The notes: a model not told the origin generated them from the letters alone. Numbered from the stretch's first letter, positions 9,164 through 19,550 are shown. The stretch: 64,000 bases of DNA from MPNP01 sp963668325 (GCA_963668325.1 OY764222.1:2046001-2110000), one strand, 5' to 3'. Program-made: numbers and translations.

Positions 9164-10495
9164 ATGTTGAATAATCCAAAAATGGAAAAACGGGTACATA
9201 TCAAAAGCTATGGCTGTCAGATGAATGTCTATGACAGTGAACGTATGGCTGAAGCTCTTGTCCCCATGGGATACAAAACTACCGAACGGGAGGATGATGC
9301 CGACCTAATCATTCTCAATACCTGTCATATCAGGGAAAAGGCGACGGAAAAGATTTATTCCGAGATCGGCCGACTAAAGCCAATCAAACAAAAAAATCCT
9401 GATCTGAAGATAACCGTTGCGGGTTGTGTTGCCCAAGCCGAGGGTGAGGAGATTATCAGGCGACAACCGATGGTTGATATTTTGGTGGGACCCCAATCCT
9501 ACCATCAGTTACCTGATTTAATCAATAATTCAGCGAAAAAACCAGTTGCGCTTGATCTTGATCAGAGTGGTAAATTTGATCAGTCACACCGGGGTCATGC
9601 AAGTACTCAGAAAGTATCCTCATTCCTAACCGTACAGGAGGGGTGTGACAAATTTTGTACCTTTTGTGTCGTACCCTATACTAGAGGGCAGGAATATAGT
9701 CGACCGGTTTCGGATATCGTCACTGAAGCAAAAGCGTTGATCAAGGGTGGAGCTAAAGAATTTGTTTTACTTGGTCAGAATGTAAACGCCTATCACGGAT
9801 TGGACAAGGACAATCGAAGTTGGAGTTTGGCCGACCTGATTTGGAAGTTGGGCGAATTGCCTGGATTGGAACGGATTAGATTTGTTACCTCTCATCCCAA
9901 TGAGATGACATTGGATTTGATCACTGCCTTTCGGGATTGTCCAAAATTGATGCCATACCTTCATTTGCCGATACAATCCGGCTCGGATAAGATTTTAAAA
10001 CTAATGAACAGAAAACATACGCAGGCAGAGTATGTGGAAATTATTTCGCAACTCAGGGAATATCGACCCGATATTGCTATTTCAGGTGATTTTATTGTTG
10101 GGTTCCCCGGTGAAACGGAAGAAGATTTTCAGCAAACCCTGAACATTGTCGAGCAAATAGGATTTATCAAATCATTTTCCTTTAAATATTCACCCCGACC
10201 AGGAACACCCGCAGCTGAGCGAGTACAGGTCGATCCAGGTACTCAAATGGAAAGGTTAAATCGACTGCAGGCATTGTTGTCGGAAAACCAATTAAAGGAA
10301 CAAAAAAAATATTTGGGCCAAAATTGTCAGGTCCTTTTTGAAAAGGAAGGAAGATTTACAGGTCAGTTGGTTGGCAAGAGTGAGCATTTTCAAGTTGTTT
10401 ATGGCCAAGTTCCACAGGAGTGGATAGGGAGGGTTGGTACCATGAATATTATTGATGCTAATATCAATTCCCTCCAAGGGGAATTAGTGTCCTAA
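9164..10495 (+). CDS. miaB: tRNA-2-methylthio-N6-dimethylallyladenosine synthase
   Basis: 443 residues, the usual MiaB length. The N-terminal UPF0004 domain contributes the first cluster cysteines (SYGCQMN, NTCHIRE, VAGCVAQ). The radical-SAM motif CDKFCTFC lies at about 160, and a C-terminal TRAM domain follows. The enzyme methylthiolates i6A37 in tRNAs reading UNN codons, using two 4Fe-4S clusters and SAM in the cytoplasm. A second in-frame ATG six codons in (9182) is an alternative start. It is a housekeeping gene with no functional tie to the flanking transporter. Confidence 0.95.
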   Translation: MLNNPKMEKRVHIKSYGCQMNVYDSERMAEALVPMGYKTTEREDDADLIILNTCHIREKATEKIYSEIGRLKPIKQKNPDLKITVAGCVAQAEGEEIIRRQPMVDILVGPQSYHQLPDLINNSAKKPVALDLDQSGKFDQSHRGHASTQKVSSFLTVQEGCDKFCTFCVVPYTRGQEYSRPVSDIVTEAKALIKGGAKEFVLLGQNVNAYHGLDKDNRSWSLADLIWKLGELPGLERIRFVTSHPNEMTLDLITAFRDCPKLMPYLHLPIQSGSDKILKLMNRKHTQAEYVEIISQLREYRPDIAISGDFIVGFPGETEEDFQQTLNIVEQIGFIKSFSFKYSPRPGTPAAERVQVDPGTQMERLNRLQALLSENQLKEQKKYLGQNCQVLFEKEGRFTGQLVGKSEHFQVVYGQVPQEWIGRVGTMNIIDANINSLQGELVS

Positions 10496-10575
10496 AAAAT
10501 TTGTTAAATTTATATTAGATAGTTAATAGGCTTGCTGGTTAAGCAATTTTGTATCACCTTTTTGTGGGAGAATGA

Positions 10576-13350
10576 ATGGGAGAAACAGTAAAATTCAACC
10601 TGGATGGTAAGGAGGTTGAAGCAAAGGCAGGTGAAACCATTTGGGATGTTGCTTTCCACAATGGTCATGAAATCCCTCACCTATGTCATTCAGGTGAAAT
10701 TGGCTACCGACCCGATGGCAATTGTCGGGCTTGCATGGTGGAAATCGAGGGGGAAAGAACTCTGGCTGCCTCCTGTGTTCGAAAACCCACTGCAAACATG
10801 GTGGTTAAATCAACGAACCCCAGATCAGTCAGGGCCCGTAAAATGGTTATGGAGCTTCTTTTGGCCGATCAACCTGACATTGAAGCAGCGCACGACAAGT
10901 CTTCCCACTTGTACAAAACAGCCGAATATCAGGACATCACTGTCTCCAGGTTTCCTCGAATTGAATCAGAACTGGTCGTTGCAACCGATGGGTCGCATTC
11001 TGCCATGCGGGTGAATTTGGATGCCTGCATTCATTGTAGCCTTTGTGCAAGAGCTTGTAGGGAAGTTCAAGTAAATGATGTTATTGGGATGGCCGGACGA
11101 GGTCGCACATCCCAGATCGTATTTGATTTTGCAGATCCCATGGGGAATTCAACTTGTGTGGCTTGCGGTGAATGCGTACAGGCTTGTCCCACGGGAGCAT
11201 TAATGCCAGCCACGGTCCTGGATGAAAACGAAATTGGCGACAGTAGAGGGTATCAAAAAGAGGTAACCAGCGTATGCCCATTTTGTGGAGTGGGGTGTCA
11301 GGTATCTCTTAAGGTTGACAATAATCAAATCAAATATGTTGATGGCCACATGGGTCCAGCCAATGAACAAAGGTTGTGTATCAAGGGAAGGTTTGGTTAT
11401 GATTACATTTCCCATCCCCATCGGTTGACAAGGCCATTGATCAGAAGGGATGATGCTCCCGCCAAGGGGCTGAATGTTGATCCGGGAAATTTTGCTGATT
11501 TTTTCAGGGAGGCTTCCTGGGAGGAAGCCTTGGACCTAACCGCCAACAATTTCATTAACATGAAGGGTGAATTTGGTGGCCAGGCCATTGCTGGGTTTGG
11601 CTCAGCAAAATGTACAAATGAAGAAGCGTACCTGTTTCAAAAACTCATCCGACAGGGCTTGGGCCATAACAATGTTGACCATTGTACCAGACTCTGCCAT
11701 GCATCGTCTGTTTCTGCTTTGATGGAAAATATTGGGTCAGGTGCAGTTACAGCAACCTTTAATGAGATTGAAAATGCTGATGTTGCGATAATAATCGGTG
11801 CGAACCCGATCGAAAACCATCCGGTTGCCGCCACTTACTTTAAGCAGTTTGCCAAGCGAGGGGGAACGCTCATTCTCATGGACCCCCGAGGAAGTGAGTT
11901 GAAGCGTTATGCAGAATACAACCTAAATTTCCAACCCGGTACTGATGTTGCCATGCTGAATGCGATCATGCATACTATTTTGGAAGAGGATTTGTATGAC
12001 CAGGATTACATTGGCAAATTCACCAAGAATTGGAATGCCCTGAAAGATCATCTGTCGGACTTTTCACCTGAGAAAATGGAAGATATCTGTAAGATTGATG
12101 CAGCGACCCTGCGAGAGGTAGCCCGGGTTTTTGCCAAGGGTAGGGCAGGTATGATTTTTTGGGGAATGGGTATTTCACAACATATTCACGGCACAGACAA
12201 TTCCAGATGCTTGATCTCCCTTGCCTTAATGTGCGGCCATGTCGGAAAACCAGGTACCGGATTACATCCCCTACGAGGGCAGAACAATGTCCAAGGTGCA
12301 TCTGACGCCGGTTTAATTCCTATGTTCCTTCCGGATTATCAGGGAGTCGAGAATGATTTGGTAAGATCCAAATTTCGGGAAGTTTGGGCTTCAGATGATT
12401 TCTCTGCCAAACCAGGATTAACTGTCACTGAGATAATTGAAGCAATCCACCAAGGGGAAATAAAAGGGATGTACATTCTTGGAGAGAATCCTGCAATGTC
12501 AGACCCAGATGTTATTCACGCCCGTCATGCGCTTGAAAAATTGGATTTTCTGGTTGTGCAGGATATCTTTCTCACTGAAACGGCGAATTATGCCGATGTC
12601 ATATTACCAGCAGCAGCTTTTGCCGAGAAAAATGGTACTGTAACCAATACCAACCGACAGGTTCAGATGGGCAGGAAGGCAGTAGAATCACCTGGTGATG
12701 CCCAGGAGGATTGGTGGATAACCAACGAAATCGGTAAAAAAATGGGTTTGAACTGGACCTATACCCACCCATCGGAAATTTTTGCCGAAATGAAACTAAC
12801 CATGCAATCATTGAACAATATTTCGTGGCCACGACTGGAGGAACAGAATTCCGTAACTTACCCGTGTTTAAGCCCCGAGGATCCTGGACAATCCATCGTC
12901 TTCGGGGATGGTTTTCCAACCAGGGACGGTTTGGCTAGTTTTGCCCCAGCACGCATTATTCCACCCGATGAGATCCCCGACCATGATTATCCAATGATTC
13001 TAATAACTGGACGACAATTGGAGCATTGGCATACAGGGTCCATGACCAGACGATCAAGAGTATTGGATGCGATGGAACCCGAGGCAGTTTGTTCGATCCA
13101 TCCAAAAACTCTCAGAAAGATTGGTGCTAGAGCTGGTGAACGCTTAAGACTTACAACCAGAAGGGGACATATTGATATTATGGCGCGGGAAGATCGAAAC
13201 ATTCCCGTTAACTCGGTATTTGTACCCTTTGCTTTTGTTGAAGCTGCTGGCAATATCCTGACAAATTCAGCAGTTGATCCTTATGGGAAAATACCTGAGT
13301 TCAAATTCTCGGCAGCGAAAATAGAAGTTCCCGAAGGAATGGAGGTTTAG
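10576..13350 (+). CDS. fdhA: Formate dehydrogenase alpha subunit, Mo/W-bis-MGD, cysteine type
   Basis: 924 residues, resembling FdsA/FdhF-type catalytic subunits. An N-terminal 2Fe-2S ferredoxin domain has cysteines at about 37, 47, 50 and 67. Two 4Fe-4S motifs follow (CIHCSLCARAC ~151 and CVACGECVQAC ~194), then the molybdopterin domain 4Fe-4S motif CPFCGVGC ~234. The residue aligned with selenocysteine of E. coli FdhF is Cys374, within DHCTRLCHASS. It oxidises formate to CO2. No beta or gamma electron-transfer subunit and no fdhD are nearby, so its electron acceptor is unknown. MoaD/MoaE elsewhere in the window could supply cofactor precursor. A GGGAG ribosome site precedes the ATG. Confidence 0.9.
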   Translation: MGETVKFNLDGKEVEAKAGETIWDVAFHNGHEIPHLCHSGEIGYRPDGNCRACMVEIEGERTLAASCVRKPTANMVVKSTNPRSVRARKMVMELLLADQPDIEAAHDKSSHLYKTAEYQDITVSRFPRIESELVVATDGSHSAMRVNLDACIHCSLCARACREVQVNDVIGMAGRGRTSQIVFDFADPMGNSTCVACGECVQACPTGALMPATVLDENEIGDSRGYQKEVTSVCPFCGVGCQVSLKVDNNQIKYVDGHMGPANEQRLCIKGRFGYDYISHPHRLTRPLIRRDDAPAKGLNVDPGNFADFFREASWEEALDLTANNFINMKGEFGGQAIAGFGSAKCTNEEAYLFQKLIRQGLGHNNVDHCTRLCHASSVSALMENIGSGAVTATFNEIENADVAIIIGANPIENHPVAATYFKQFAKRGGTLILMDPRGSELKRYAEYNLNFQPGTDVAMLNAIMHTILEEDLYDQDYIGKFTKNWNALKDHLSDFSPEKMEDICKIDAATLREVARVFAKGRAGMIFWGMGISQHIHGTDNSRCLISLALMCGHVGKPGTGLHPLRGQNNVQGASDAGLIPMFLPDYQGVENDLVRSKFREVWASDDFSAKPGLTVTEIIEAIHQGEIKGMYILGENPAMSDPDVIHARHALEKLDFLVVQDIFLTETANYADVILPAAAFAEKNGTVTNTNRQVQMGRKAVESPGDAQEDWWITNEIGKKMGLNWTYTHPSEIFAEMKLTMQSLNNISWPRLEEQNSVTYPCLSPEDPGQSIVFGDGFPTRDGLASFAPARIIPPDEIPDHDYPMILITGRQLEHWHTGSMTRRSRVLDAMEPEAVCSIHPKTLRKIGARAGERLRLTTRRGHIDIMAREDRNIPVNSVFVPFAFVEAAGNILTNSAVDPYGKIPEFKFSAAKIEVPEGMEV

Positions 13351-13401
13351 AAAAAATGCCGACTAATATTCACCGGTAATTTTTACTAAGATAAAACTAA
13401 A

Positions 13402-15321
13402 ATGACCGAGAACGAACTCCTTACCATCCCTGATCTACTTGATAGAAATGTCCTGAAGTATGGCGATAAAATCGCCAACAGGGAAAAAGAATTTGGTATT
13501 TGGCAAAGCTGGACCTGGGCAGAAGTCGCCGAAGAAGTTGAGGAAATCGCCCTGGGCTATCTTTCGCTTGGTATCAAGGAAGGAGATCATCTTGCAGTCT
13601 TGGGTCGCAATCGGCCAAAATTATACTGGTCAATGGTGGCAGCCCAAATGGTGGGTGCAGTACCTGTGCCTATTTATCAGGATGCCGTCGGCGATGAGAT
13701 AGGTTATGTATTGGGACATTGCGAAGCGGTCATTGCGGTTGCTGGCGATCAGGAGCAGGTCGATAAAATCATTGAACAACAGGATAAGTGCAAATCACTG
13801 CAGCAGATTATTTACCTGGATCCGAAAGGGTTAAGGAAATATGATCACTCGAAATTGCATTCCTTTGCCTCGGTCCACGAAAACCTGGAAGCTAACAGAA
13901 CCAAATATGGCAAGGAACTGGAAGAAAGACGAAAGAGCCTGCAGCCGCAAGATATTTGTGTCATGCTTTACACCTCGGGCACAACCGGTAATCCGAAGGG
14001 AGTTGTTCTGAGCCATGAGAATATAATATCTGCTGCACGGTCTTCTTCAGAGTTTGATTCCCTTTCACAGAACGAAACCGCTTTAGCCTATCTTCCCATG
14101 GCGTGGGTCGGCGATTTCATCTTTTCGATAGGCCAAGCCTATTGGGCGGGTTTCTGTGTGAGTTGTCCTGAATCCTCCCAAACCATGATGCATGACCTGC
14201 GGGAAATTGGTCCAAGCTATTTTTTTGCCCCTCCACGGGTTTTTGAATCATTACTCACAACCTGCATGATCCGTATTGAGGATGCTGGGCGAATAAAAAG
14301 AAACATGTTCCATTATTTCATGAAACATGCCCGTAAGGTCGGTGTTCCAATTATGACGGGTGAAAAAGTTTCTTTTCCTAACTCCCTCCTTTTTTGGCTC
14401 GGTGAGTTTTTCGTTTATGGTCCACTTCGGAATGTTCTGGGCTTGTCCAGGGTAAAAGTAGGTTATACCGCCGGTGAAGCAATCGGTCCGGAGATTTTTG
14501 ACTTCTATCGGTCAATAGGAATCAATCTGAAACAACTTTACGGCCAAACAGAAGCCTCGGTCTTTATTACGCAACAGCCAGATGGTCAGGTTGAAGCTGA
14601 TACTGTAGGTGTACCAAGTCCTGGGGTAGAGGTAAAGATTGATGACACCGGGGAAATTTATTACCGCTCCCCAGGTACCTTCATCGAATATTACAAGAAT
14701 CCTGAGGCGACCAGATCAACAAAGGATGCGGATGGATGGGTTGCTACTGGTGATGCAGGATTTTTTGATGACAATAATGGCCATCTCAAGATTATTGATC
14801 GCGCTAAAGATGTTGGCAAAATGGCCAATGGCCAACTTTTTGCCCCAAAATATGTTGAGAATAAACTCAAGTTCTTCCCTGAAATTCTGGAAACAGTCGT
14901 TTTTGGCAACAACAGGGACTATTGTACAGCGCTTGTTAACATTGACCTCGTTTCCGTCGGCAACTGGGCTGAAAGGAATAATGTTGTCTACAGTTCTTAT
15001 CAGGAATTAGCGGGACACGCCAAAATTTATCAGATGATTCATGACTATATTTTACAGGTCAACGAGGATCTGTCCCAGGATAAAAATCTTTCCGGGTGCA
15101 AGATAAAGAGATTTCTTATATTACACAAGGAACTGGATGCAGATGATGGTGAATTAACAAGAACTCGCAAAGTCAGGAGAAGGGTTATCGAGGATAAATA
15201 CAGCGACCTGGTTTCGGCTTTATACAGCGGTTCTGAGGAAATTCCCACTACCTCGGAGGTCACTTATGAGGATGGACGAAAAGGGTCAATATCCGCTACC
15301 CTCAAAATACGTGATGTTTAA
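13402..15321 (+). CDS. Acyl-CoA synthetase (AMP-forming), transporter-linked
   Basis: 639 residues of the long-chain fatty-acid/aryl-acid CoA ligase family. The AMP-binding P-loop YTSGTTGNPKG lies at about 190-200, GQTEAS at about 395, and the hinge region with GDAGFFDDNGHLKIIDRAKD in the C-terminal third. It activates a carboxylic acid to its CoA thioester in the cytoplasm. It heads an operon with a complete Liv-type importer and a second CoA ligase. This suggests the imported ligand is a carboxylic acid trapped as its CoA ester. Chain length or aromaticity cannot be judged from sequence alone. Confidence 0.88.
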   Translation: MTENELLTIPDLLDRNVLKYGDKIANREKEFGIWQSWTWAEVAEEVEEIALGYLSLGIKEGDHLAVLGRNRPKLYWSMVAAQMVGAVPVPIYQDAVGDEIGYVLGHCEAVIAVAGDQEQVDKIIEQQDKCKSLQQIIYLDPKGLRKYDHSKLHSFASVHENLEANRTKYGKELEERRKSLQPQDICVMLYTSGTTGNPKGVVLSHENIISAARSSSEFDSLSQNETALAYLPMAWVGDFIFSIGQAYWAGFCVSCPESSQTMMHDLREIGPSYFFAPPRVFESLLTTCMIRIEDAGRIKRNMFHYFMKHARKVGVPIMTGEKVSFPNSLLFWLGEFFVYGPLRNVLGLSRVKVGYTAGEAIGPEIFDFYRSIGINLKQLYGQTEASVFITQQPDGQVEADTVGVPSPGVEVKIDDTGEIYYRSPGTFIEYYKNPEATRSTKDADGWVATGDAGFFDDNNGHLKIIDRAKDVGKMANGQLFAPKYVENKLKFFPEILETVVFGNNRDYCTALVNIDLVSVGNWAERNNVVYSSYQELAGHAKIYQMIHDYILQVNEDLSQDKNLSGCKIKRFLILHKELDADDGELTRTRKVRRRVIEDKYSDLVSALYSGSEEIPTTSEVTYEDGRKGSISATLKIRDV

Positions 15322-15336
15322 GGACTGATATTACCA

Positions 15337-16131
15337 ATGGGTATGGCAGAAGTGGTCAATAAAGGTGACACCTTGATGGATATTGTCAACATTACCCTCC
15401 GTTTTGGGGGCGTGCAGGCATTGGCCAATGTGTCGTTCAATATCAGACAGGGCGAAATCAGGGCAATTATCGGCCCCAATGGTGCTGGTAAATCCTCAAT
15501 GCTGAATGTTATTAACGGGTTTTATACCCCTCAGGAGGGCGAAATCTGGTTTCAGGGCAAACTAAGGCCGCATTTGAAACCCCATCAGATTGCTTATCAA
15601 AGAATTGCAAGGACTTTCCAGAACATTGCCTTATTTGAAGGTATGTCTGTCCTGGACAACATTATGACTGGACGGATGATTTACATGAAAGCCGGGTTAA
15701 TACCCCAGTTGGTTTGGTGGGGTAGGGCTGAACGCGAAGAAACCGAAAATCGCAAGATTGTTGAAGAAATCATTGATTTTCTTGAAATTCAGGCAATCAG
15801 GAAAACCCCGGTTGGTATGCTCCCTTATGGCTTGCAAAAAAGAGTCGAGTTGGGCAGAGCTCTGGCCGCCGACCCGCAACTCCTTTTACTTGACGAACCA
15901 ATGGCCGGCATGAATAACGAGGAAAAAGAAGATATGTGCCGGTTTATCATTGATGTTAATGAGGAATTGGGAACGACTATCGCTTTGATTGAGCATGATA
16001 TGGGAGTCGTCATGGATTTGGCTGACCGTGTAGTCGTTATTGATCATGGTGAAAAAATAGCGGATGGATTACCAGGTGAAGTTCGCAATGATAAAAATGT
16101 TATTGATGCTTATTTGGGTGTATCCCATTAG
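15337..16131 (+). CDS. livG: Liv-type ABC transporter ATP-binding protein (LivG-like, cluster 2)
   Basis: 264 residues. It has Walker A GPNGAGKSS, the YGLQKR degenerate signature (MLPYGLQKRVELGRAL) and Walker B LLLLDEPMAG. The signature departure from LSGGQ is seen in LivG proteins of CoA-ligase-associated importers. The start 15 bases after the ligase stop indicates one transcript. It probably works with the LivF-like ATPase at 19602. A second ATG at residue 3 cannot be excluded as the start. Confidence 0.9.
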   Translation: MGMAEVVNKGDTLMDIVNITLRFGGVQALANVSFNIRQGEIRAIIGPNGAGKSSMLNVINGFYTPQEGEIWFQGKLRPHLKPHQIAYQRIARTFQNIALFEGMSVLDNIMTGRMIYMKAGLIPQLVWWGRAEREETENRKIVEEIIDFLEIQAIRKTPVGMLPYGLQKRVELGRALAADPQLLLLDEPMAGMNNEEKEDMCRFIIDVNEELGTTIALIEHDMGVVMDLADRVVVIDHGEKIADGLPGEVRNDKNVIDAYLGVSH

Positions 16132-16145
16132 ATTTAGGTTTTATT

Positions 16146-17129
16146 ATGCAGACCCTGCTTTACGCTCTTGAAGTTTCCCTGAATGGATTTATGACCGGTA
16201 TACTATATGCCTTGGTTGCCTTGGGATTTGTTCTGATATTCAAGGCCTCGGGTGTTTTTAACTATGCCCAGGGGGTTATGGTCTTGTTTGCTGCCCTCAC
16301 ACTGGTAGGACTGCAACAGGGAATTGTGCCATTTGAACATCTGATCAATAACCTTCTAGGGACGAATATTCATGGTTTTGGTTGGAACTTGCCGACATTC
16401 CTGGCCATTATCCTGACCTTGATATCAATGCTTTTACTTGCCTGGTTGGTGGAAAGATTAATTCTTAAACATCTGGTAAATCAAAATCCAGTCATTCTAT
16501 TTATGGCCACCATAGGTTTGGCCTATTTTCTGGAAGGATTTGGTGACCTCATGTGGGGCGCCGATGTAAAGAAGCTGGATATTGGCATTCCCTTGGGAAT
16601 TTCAGAAACTGTTGAAAACACCACCTATGAGTGGTTCGGTTATGGTTTTTTCATTGACCGATTGGACATTACGGCGGCTATTGTAGCAACATTGTTGGTA
16701 ATTGGACTTACCATATTTTCGCAATATTCAAAAACGGGCAGAGCCTTGCGAGCAGTTGCAGATGACCACCAGGCGGCTCTTTCTGTCGGTATTTCCCTGC
16801 GGAGGATTTGGGTCATCGTCTGGAGCATTGCAGGTCTGGTTGCTCTCATCGCAGGTATTTTCTGGGGTTCAAAGTCAGGGGTGCAGTTTTCGCTTTCCCT
16901 GGTGGCCTTGAAGGCTTTACCGGTTCTTATGCTGGGCGGATTGACTTCAATTCCTGGTGCAATTGTAGGCGGGTTATTGATTGGGGTCGGGGAAAAGCTT
17001 TTTGAATTCATGGTGGGTCCCATGATTGGTGGGGCCACCGAAAACTGGTTTGCTTATGTTGTTGCACTGGTGTTTCTCCTTTTCAGACCGCAGGGTTTGT
17101 TCGGTGAAAAGATCATTGAGAGGGTTTAG
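16146..17129 (+). CDS. livH: Liv-type ABC transporter permease (LivH-like, cluster 2)
   Basis: 327 residues, hydrophobic, with the LivH N-terminal pattern (GILYALVALGFVLIFKASGVFNYAQG) in its first 45 residues. A C-terminal LPVLMLGGLTSIPGAIVGG loop contacts the ATPase. It is an inner-membrane pore subunit. It begins 14 bases after livG and ends two bases before livM. Confidence 0.92.
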   Translation: MQTLLYALEVSLNGFMTGILYALVALGFVLIFKASGVFNYAQGVMVLFAALTLVGLQQGIVPFEHLINNLLGTNIHGFGWNLPTFLAIILTLISMLLLAWLVERLILKHLVNQNPVILFMATIGLAYFLEGFGDLMWGADVKKLDIGIPLGISETVENTTYEWFGYGFFIDRLDITAAIVATLLVIGLTIFSQYSKTGRALRAVADDHQAALSVGISLRRIWVIVWSIAGLVALIAGIFWGSKSGVQFSLSLVALKALPVLMLGGLTSIPGAIVGGLLIGVGEKLFEFMVGPMIGGATENWFAYVVALVFLLFRPQGLFGEKIIERV

Positions 17130-17131
17130 TT

Positions 17132-18208
17132 GTGTTTTATCGTGAAGTAGGCGAATTTAATACATCCTATCCTCAGGATAGCCAGACCTTCGGGATAGGA
17201 TTGGACAGGTATGGTTATTACCTTATTATTGTAATAGCTTTTCTCCTGATCCCCCTCCTGATAAATGATTACTGGGCCAGTGCTGTATTTGTACCATTCC
17301 TGGTGTGGGCCATTGCCGCCATTGGTCTGAATATATTGACCGGGAATTGTGGGCAGATTTCTCTCGGAACAGGTGGGTTCATGGCTGTTGGGGCCTATTC
17401 CTGCTACAAATTGATGACCAGTTTTCCAGACCTTAACATTATTTTCTGCATCCTGCTTTCCGGTGTGATTACTGCAGGAGTAGGGATCTTATTTGGTATC
17501 CCATCTTTGCGGATAAAGGGATTTTACCTTGCTGTAGCGACCCTGGCATCGCAGTTTTTCCTGGTATGGTTGTTCAACAGGGTTCCCTGGTTTTATAATT
17601 ATTCGGCCTCGGGTCAAATCTCGACCCCTGAAAGATCTGTCTTCGGTATCCTGGTTACAGGTCCAAATGTTCAACCATGGGCCCAATATATGATATGCCT
17701 GGTTTTTGCCTTTGGATTAGCCTGGGGAGCCAGGAATCTAACGAGAGGTAGCCTGGGCAGAAGTTGGATGGCCACTAGAGATATGGATATTGCAGCTGAA
17801 ATTATCGGGGTTAATTTATTGAAAGCAAAACTCTCGGCTTTTGCCATTTCTTCGTTCTATATCGGTATAGCCGGGGCTTTGTTCTTTTCTGTGTATTTAG
17901 GTGCGGTTGAAGCCACTGAGGCATTTGGAATAAATCAGTCCTTTTTGGTTTTATTCATGATAATTATCGGGGGGCTTGGTTCAATCCTTGGCTCATTTAT
18001 AGGGGCAGCCTTTATGGTCTTGTTCCCAGTTTTGCTAAAAAATGTCCTGGTTGGTTGGTGGGAATGGGATGCAGCCCTGGCAACTCATTTAGAATTTATT
18101 TCAGTTGGGTTCCTAATTATAGTATTCTTAATTTTTGAACCTCACGGATTGGCACAATTATGGCGTCTTATGAAACAGAAACTCAGACTTTGGCCTTATC
18201 CGCACTGA
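17132..18208 (+). CDS. livM: Liv-type ABC transporter permease (LivM-like, cluster 2)
   Basis: 358 residues with about ten membrane segments. The LivM landmarks are LTGNCGQISLGTGGFMAVGAY, IKGFYLAVATLASQF, GRSWMATRDMDIAAEIIGVN and IIGGLGSILGSFIGAAF. The start is GTG, two bases after the livH stop. Its partner is the LivH-like protein just upstream; the binding-protein gene follows. Confidence 0.92.
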   Translation: MFYREVGEFNTSYPQDSQTFGIGLDRYGYYLIIVIAFLLIPLLINDYWASAVFVPFLVWAIAAIGLNILTGNCGQISLGTGGFMAVGAYSCYKLMTSFPDLNIIFCILLSGVITAGVGILFGIPSLRIKGFYLAVATLASQFFLVWLFNRVPWFYNYSASGQISTPERSVFGILVTGPNVQPWAQYMICLVFAFGLAWGARNLTRGSLGRSWMATRDMDIAAEIIGVNLLKAKLSAFAISSFYIGIAGALFFSVYLGAVEATEAFGINQSFLVLFMIIIGGLGSILGSFIGAAFMVLFPVLLKNVLVGWWEWDAALATHLEFISVGFLIIVFLIFEPHGLAQLWRLMKQKLRLWPYPH

Positions 18209-18252
18209 GGTGAGAAGATTTTGTTAGCAACTACCTAAATTTGGAGGAAAAA

Positions 18253-19539
18253 ATGAAGGTAAAAAATATTGTTATTGGTTTAGCAACCATTATTTCCCTG
18301 GCAGCTCCACCTGCCTTGGCAGAATTGGTGGTACCATGGCTCAGTTATAGGACAGGACCTTACTCTGCCAGTGGGATTCCTACTGCTGATGGCTTTGCTG
18401 ACTACTTTACCCTCTTGAATGAACGAGACGGGGGTATCGGCGGCGTTAAAGTTAGAATTCTTGAGTGTGAGACAGGTTATAACACTCAAAAAGGTGTTGA
18501 GTGCTATGAGTCCACAAAGGGCGAGGGAGCTTTGGTATACGCACCTCTTTCAACTGGTATTACTTATCAACTTATTCCGAAAGCTTCGGTTGATCAAATT
18601 CCAATTCATTCAATGGGATATGGACGAACCTCTGCCAAGAATGGCAGTGTTTTTGAATGGGTCTTCAATTTCCCAGCCAATTACTGGGATGGAGCCTCCA
18701 TTGCGATAAATCATATTCTTGATTTGAATGGTGGTGATATTGCGGGTAAGAAAATTGCTCTTGTCTACCATAATTCAGCCTATGGTAAGGAACCGATCAA
18801 GACTTTGGAAAAACTGTCTGAGAAACATGGCTATGAACTTTCCACTATTCCAGTTGATCATCCCGGGTTGGAACAAAAATCCCAATGGCTGGAAATCAGA
18901 AGGGCTCAAATGGATTATATCCTGATGTGGGGTTGGGGGGTCATGAATTCCGTCGCCATTCAGGAGGCTGCCAATATACGTTTCCCCATGGAGAACTTTA
19001 TTGGAGTTTGGTGGTCAGGTTCAGAAAATGATGTTTTGCCTGCCGGAGAAAGAGCCCATAATTACAAGGCATTGGCCTTGCATGGTGTGGGAACTGGTTT
19101 CCCTCTATATGGTGACCTTCAACAATACGTCTTTGATGCGGGTCTTGCCGCGGGCGACGGTACCAGTGCTGGTCATGTCCTCTACAATCGGGGAGCCTAT
19201 GGTGCAGCTCTAATTGCGGAAGCAATTAAAACTGCTCAGGCAATGCACGGCGTTGGTGATATTACTCCGGTCATGATGCGAGATGGTCTGGAAAACCTTG
19301 TAGTTACGGAAGAAGTGTTGGCAGGTTTGGGATTACCGGGTTTTGCTCCGCCTTTCGAAGTTACATGTGAAAACCATGGTGGCGAAGGATTGGCTATGGT
19401 CCAGCAATGGGATGCAGAAGCCCAGGAGTGGAATATCATTACCGATTTGCTCAGTTCTGATCAGGAAGTGATCAATGAGTTGATCATAGAAGATTCTACA
19501 CAGTATGCTCAAGAAAACAACATCACCCCAAGGTGTTAA
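18253..19539 (+). CDS. Liv-type ABC transporter substrate-binding protein (cluster 2)
   Basis: 428 residues from the ATG at 18253. This start is preferred over the in-frame TTG at 18241 because a GGAGG ribosome site lies between the two. The signal peptide MKVKNIVIGLATIISLAAPPALA is clear. The mature region is a Peripla_BP_6 fold of the larger subtype associated with CoA-ligase-linked importers (YRTGPYSASGIPTADGF, LVYHNSAYGKEPI). It delivers ligand to the cluster 2 permeases. A 10-bp hairpin follows the stop. Ligand unknown; an aromatic or other carboxylic acid is suggested only by the neighbouring ligases. Confidence 0.9.
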   Translation: MKVKNIVIGLATIISLAAPPALAELVVPWLSYRTGPYSASGIPTADGFADYFTLLNERDGGIGGVKVRILECETGYNTQKGVECYESTKGEGALVYAPLSTGITYQLIPKASVDQIPIHSMGYGRTSAKNGSVFEWVFNFPANYWDGASIAINHILDLNGGDIAGKKIALVYHNSAYGKEPIKTLEKLSEKHGYELSTIPVDHPGLEQKSQWLEIRRAQMDYILMWGWGVMNSVAIQEAANIRFPMENFIGVWWSGSENDVLPAGERAHNYKALALHGVGTGFPLYGDLQQYVFDAGLAAGDGTSAGHVLYNRGAYGAALIAEAIKTAQAMHGVGDITPVMMRDGLENLVVTEEVLAGLGLPGFAPPFEVTCENHGGEGLAMVQQWDAEAQEWNIITDLLSSDQEVINELIIEDSTQYAQENNITPRC

Positions 19540-19550
19540 TCAATCTGAAT

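Noticed and set aside
10576..13350. Selenocysteine-type formate dehydrogenase
   Set aside because: The active-site position is an ordinary cysteine codon (Cys374) and no internal UGA is present.
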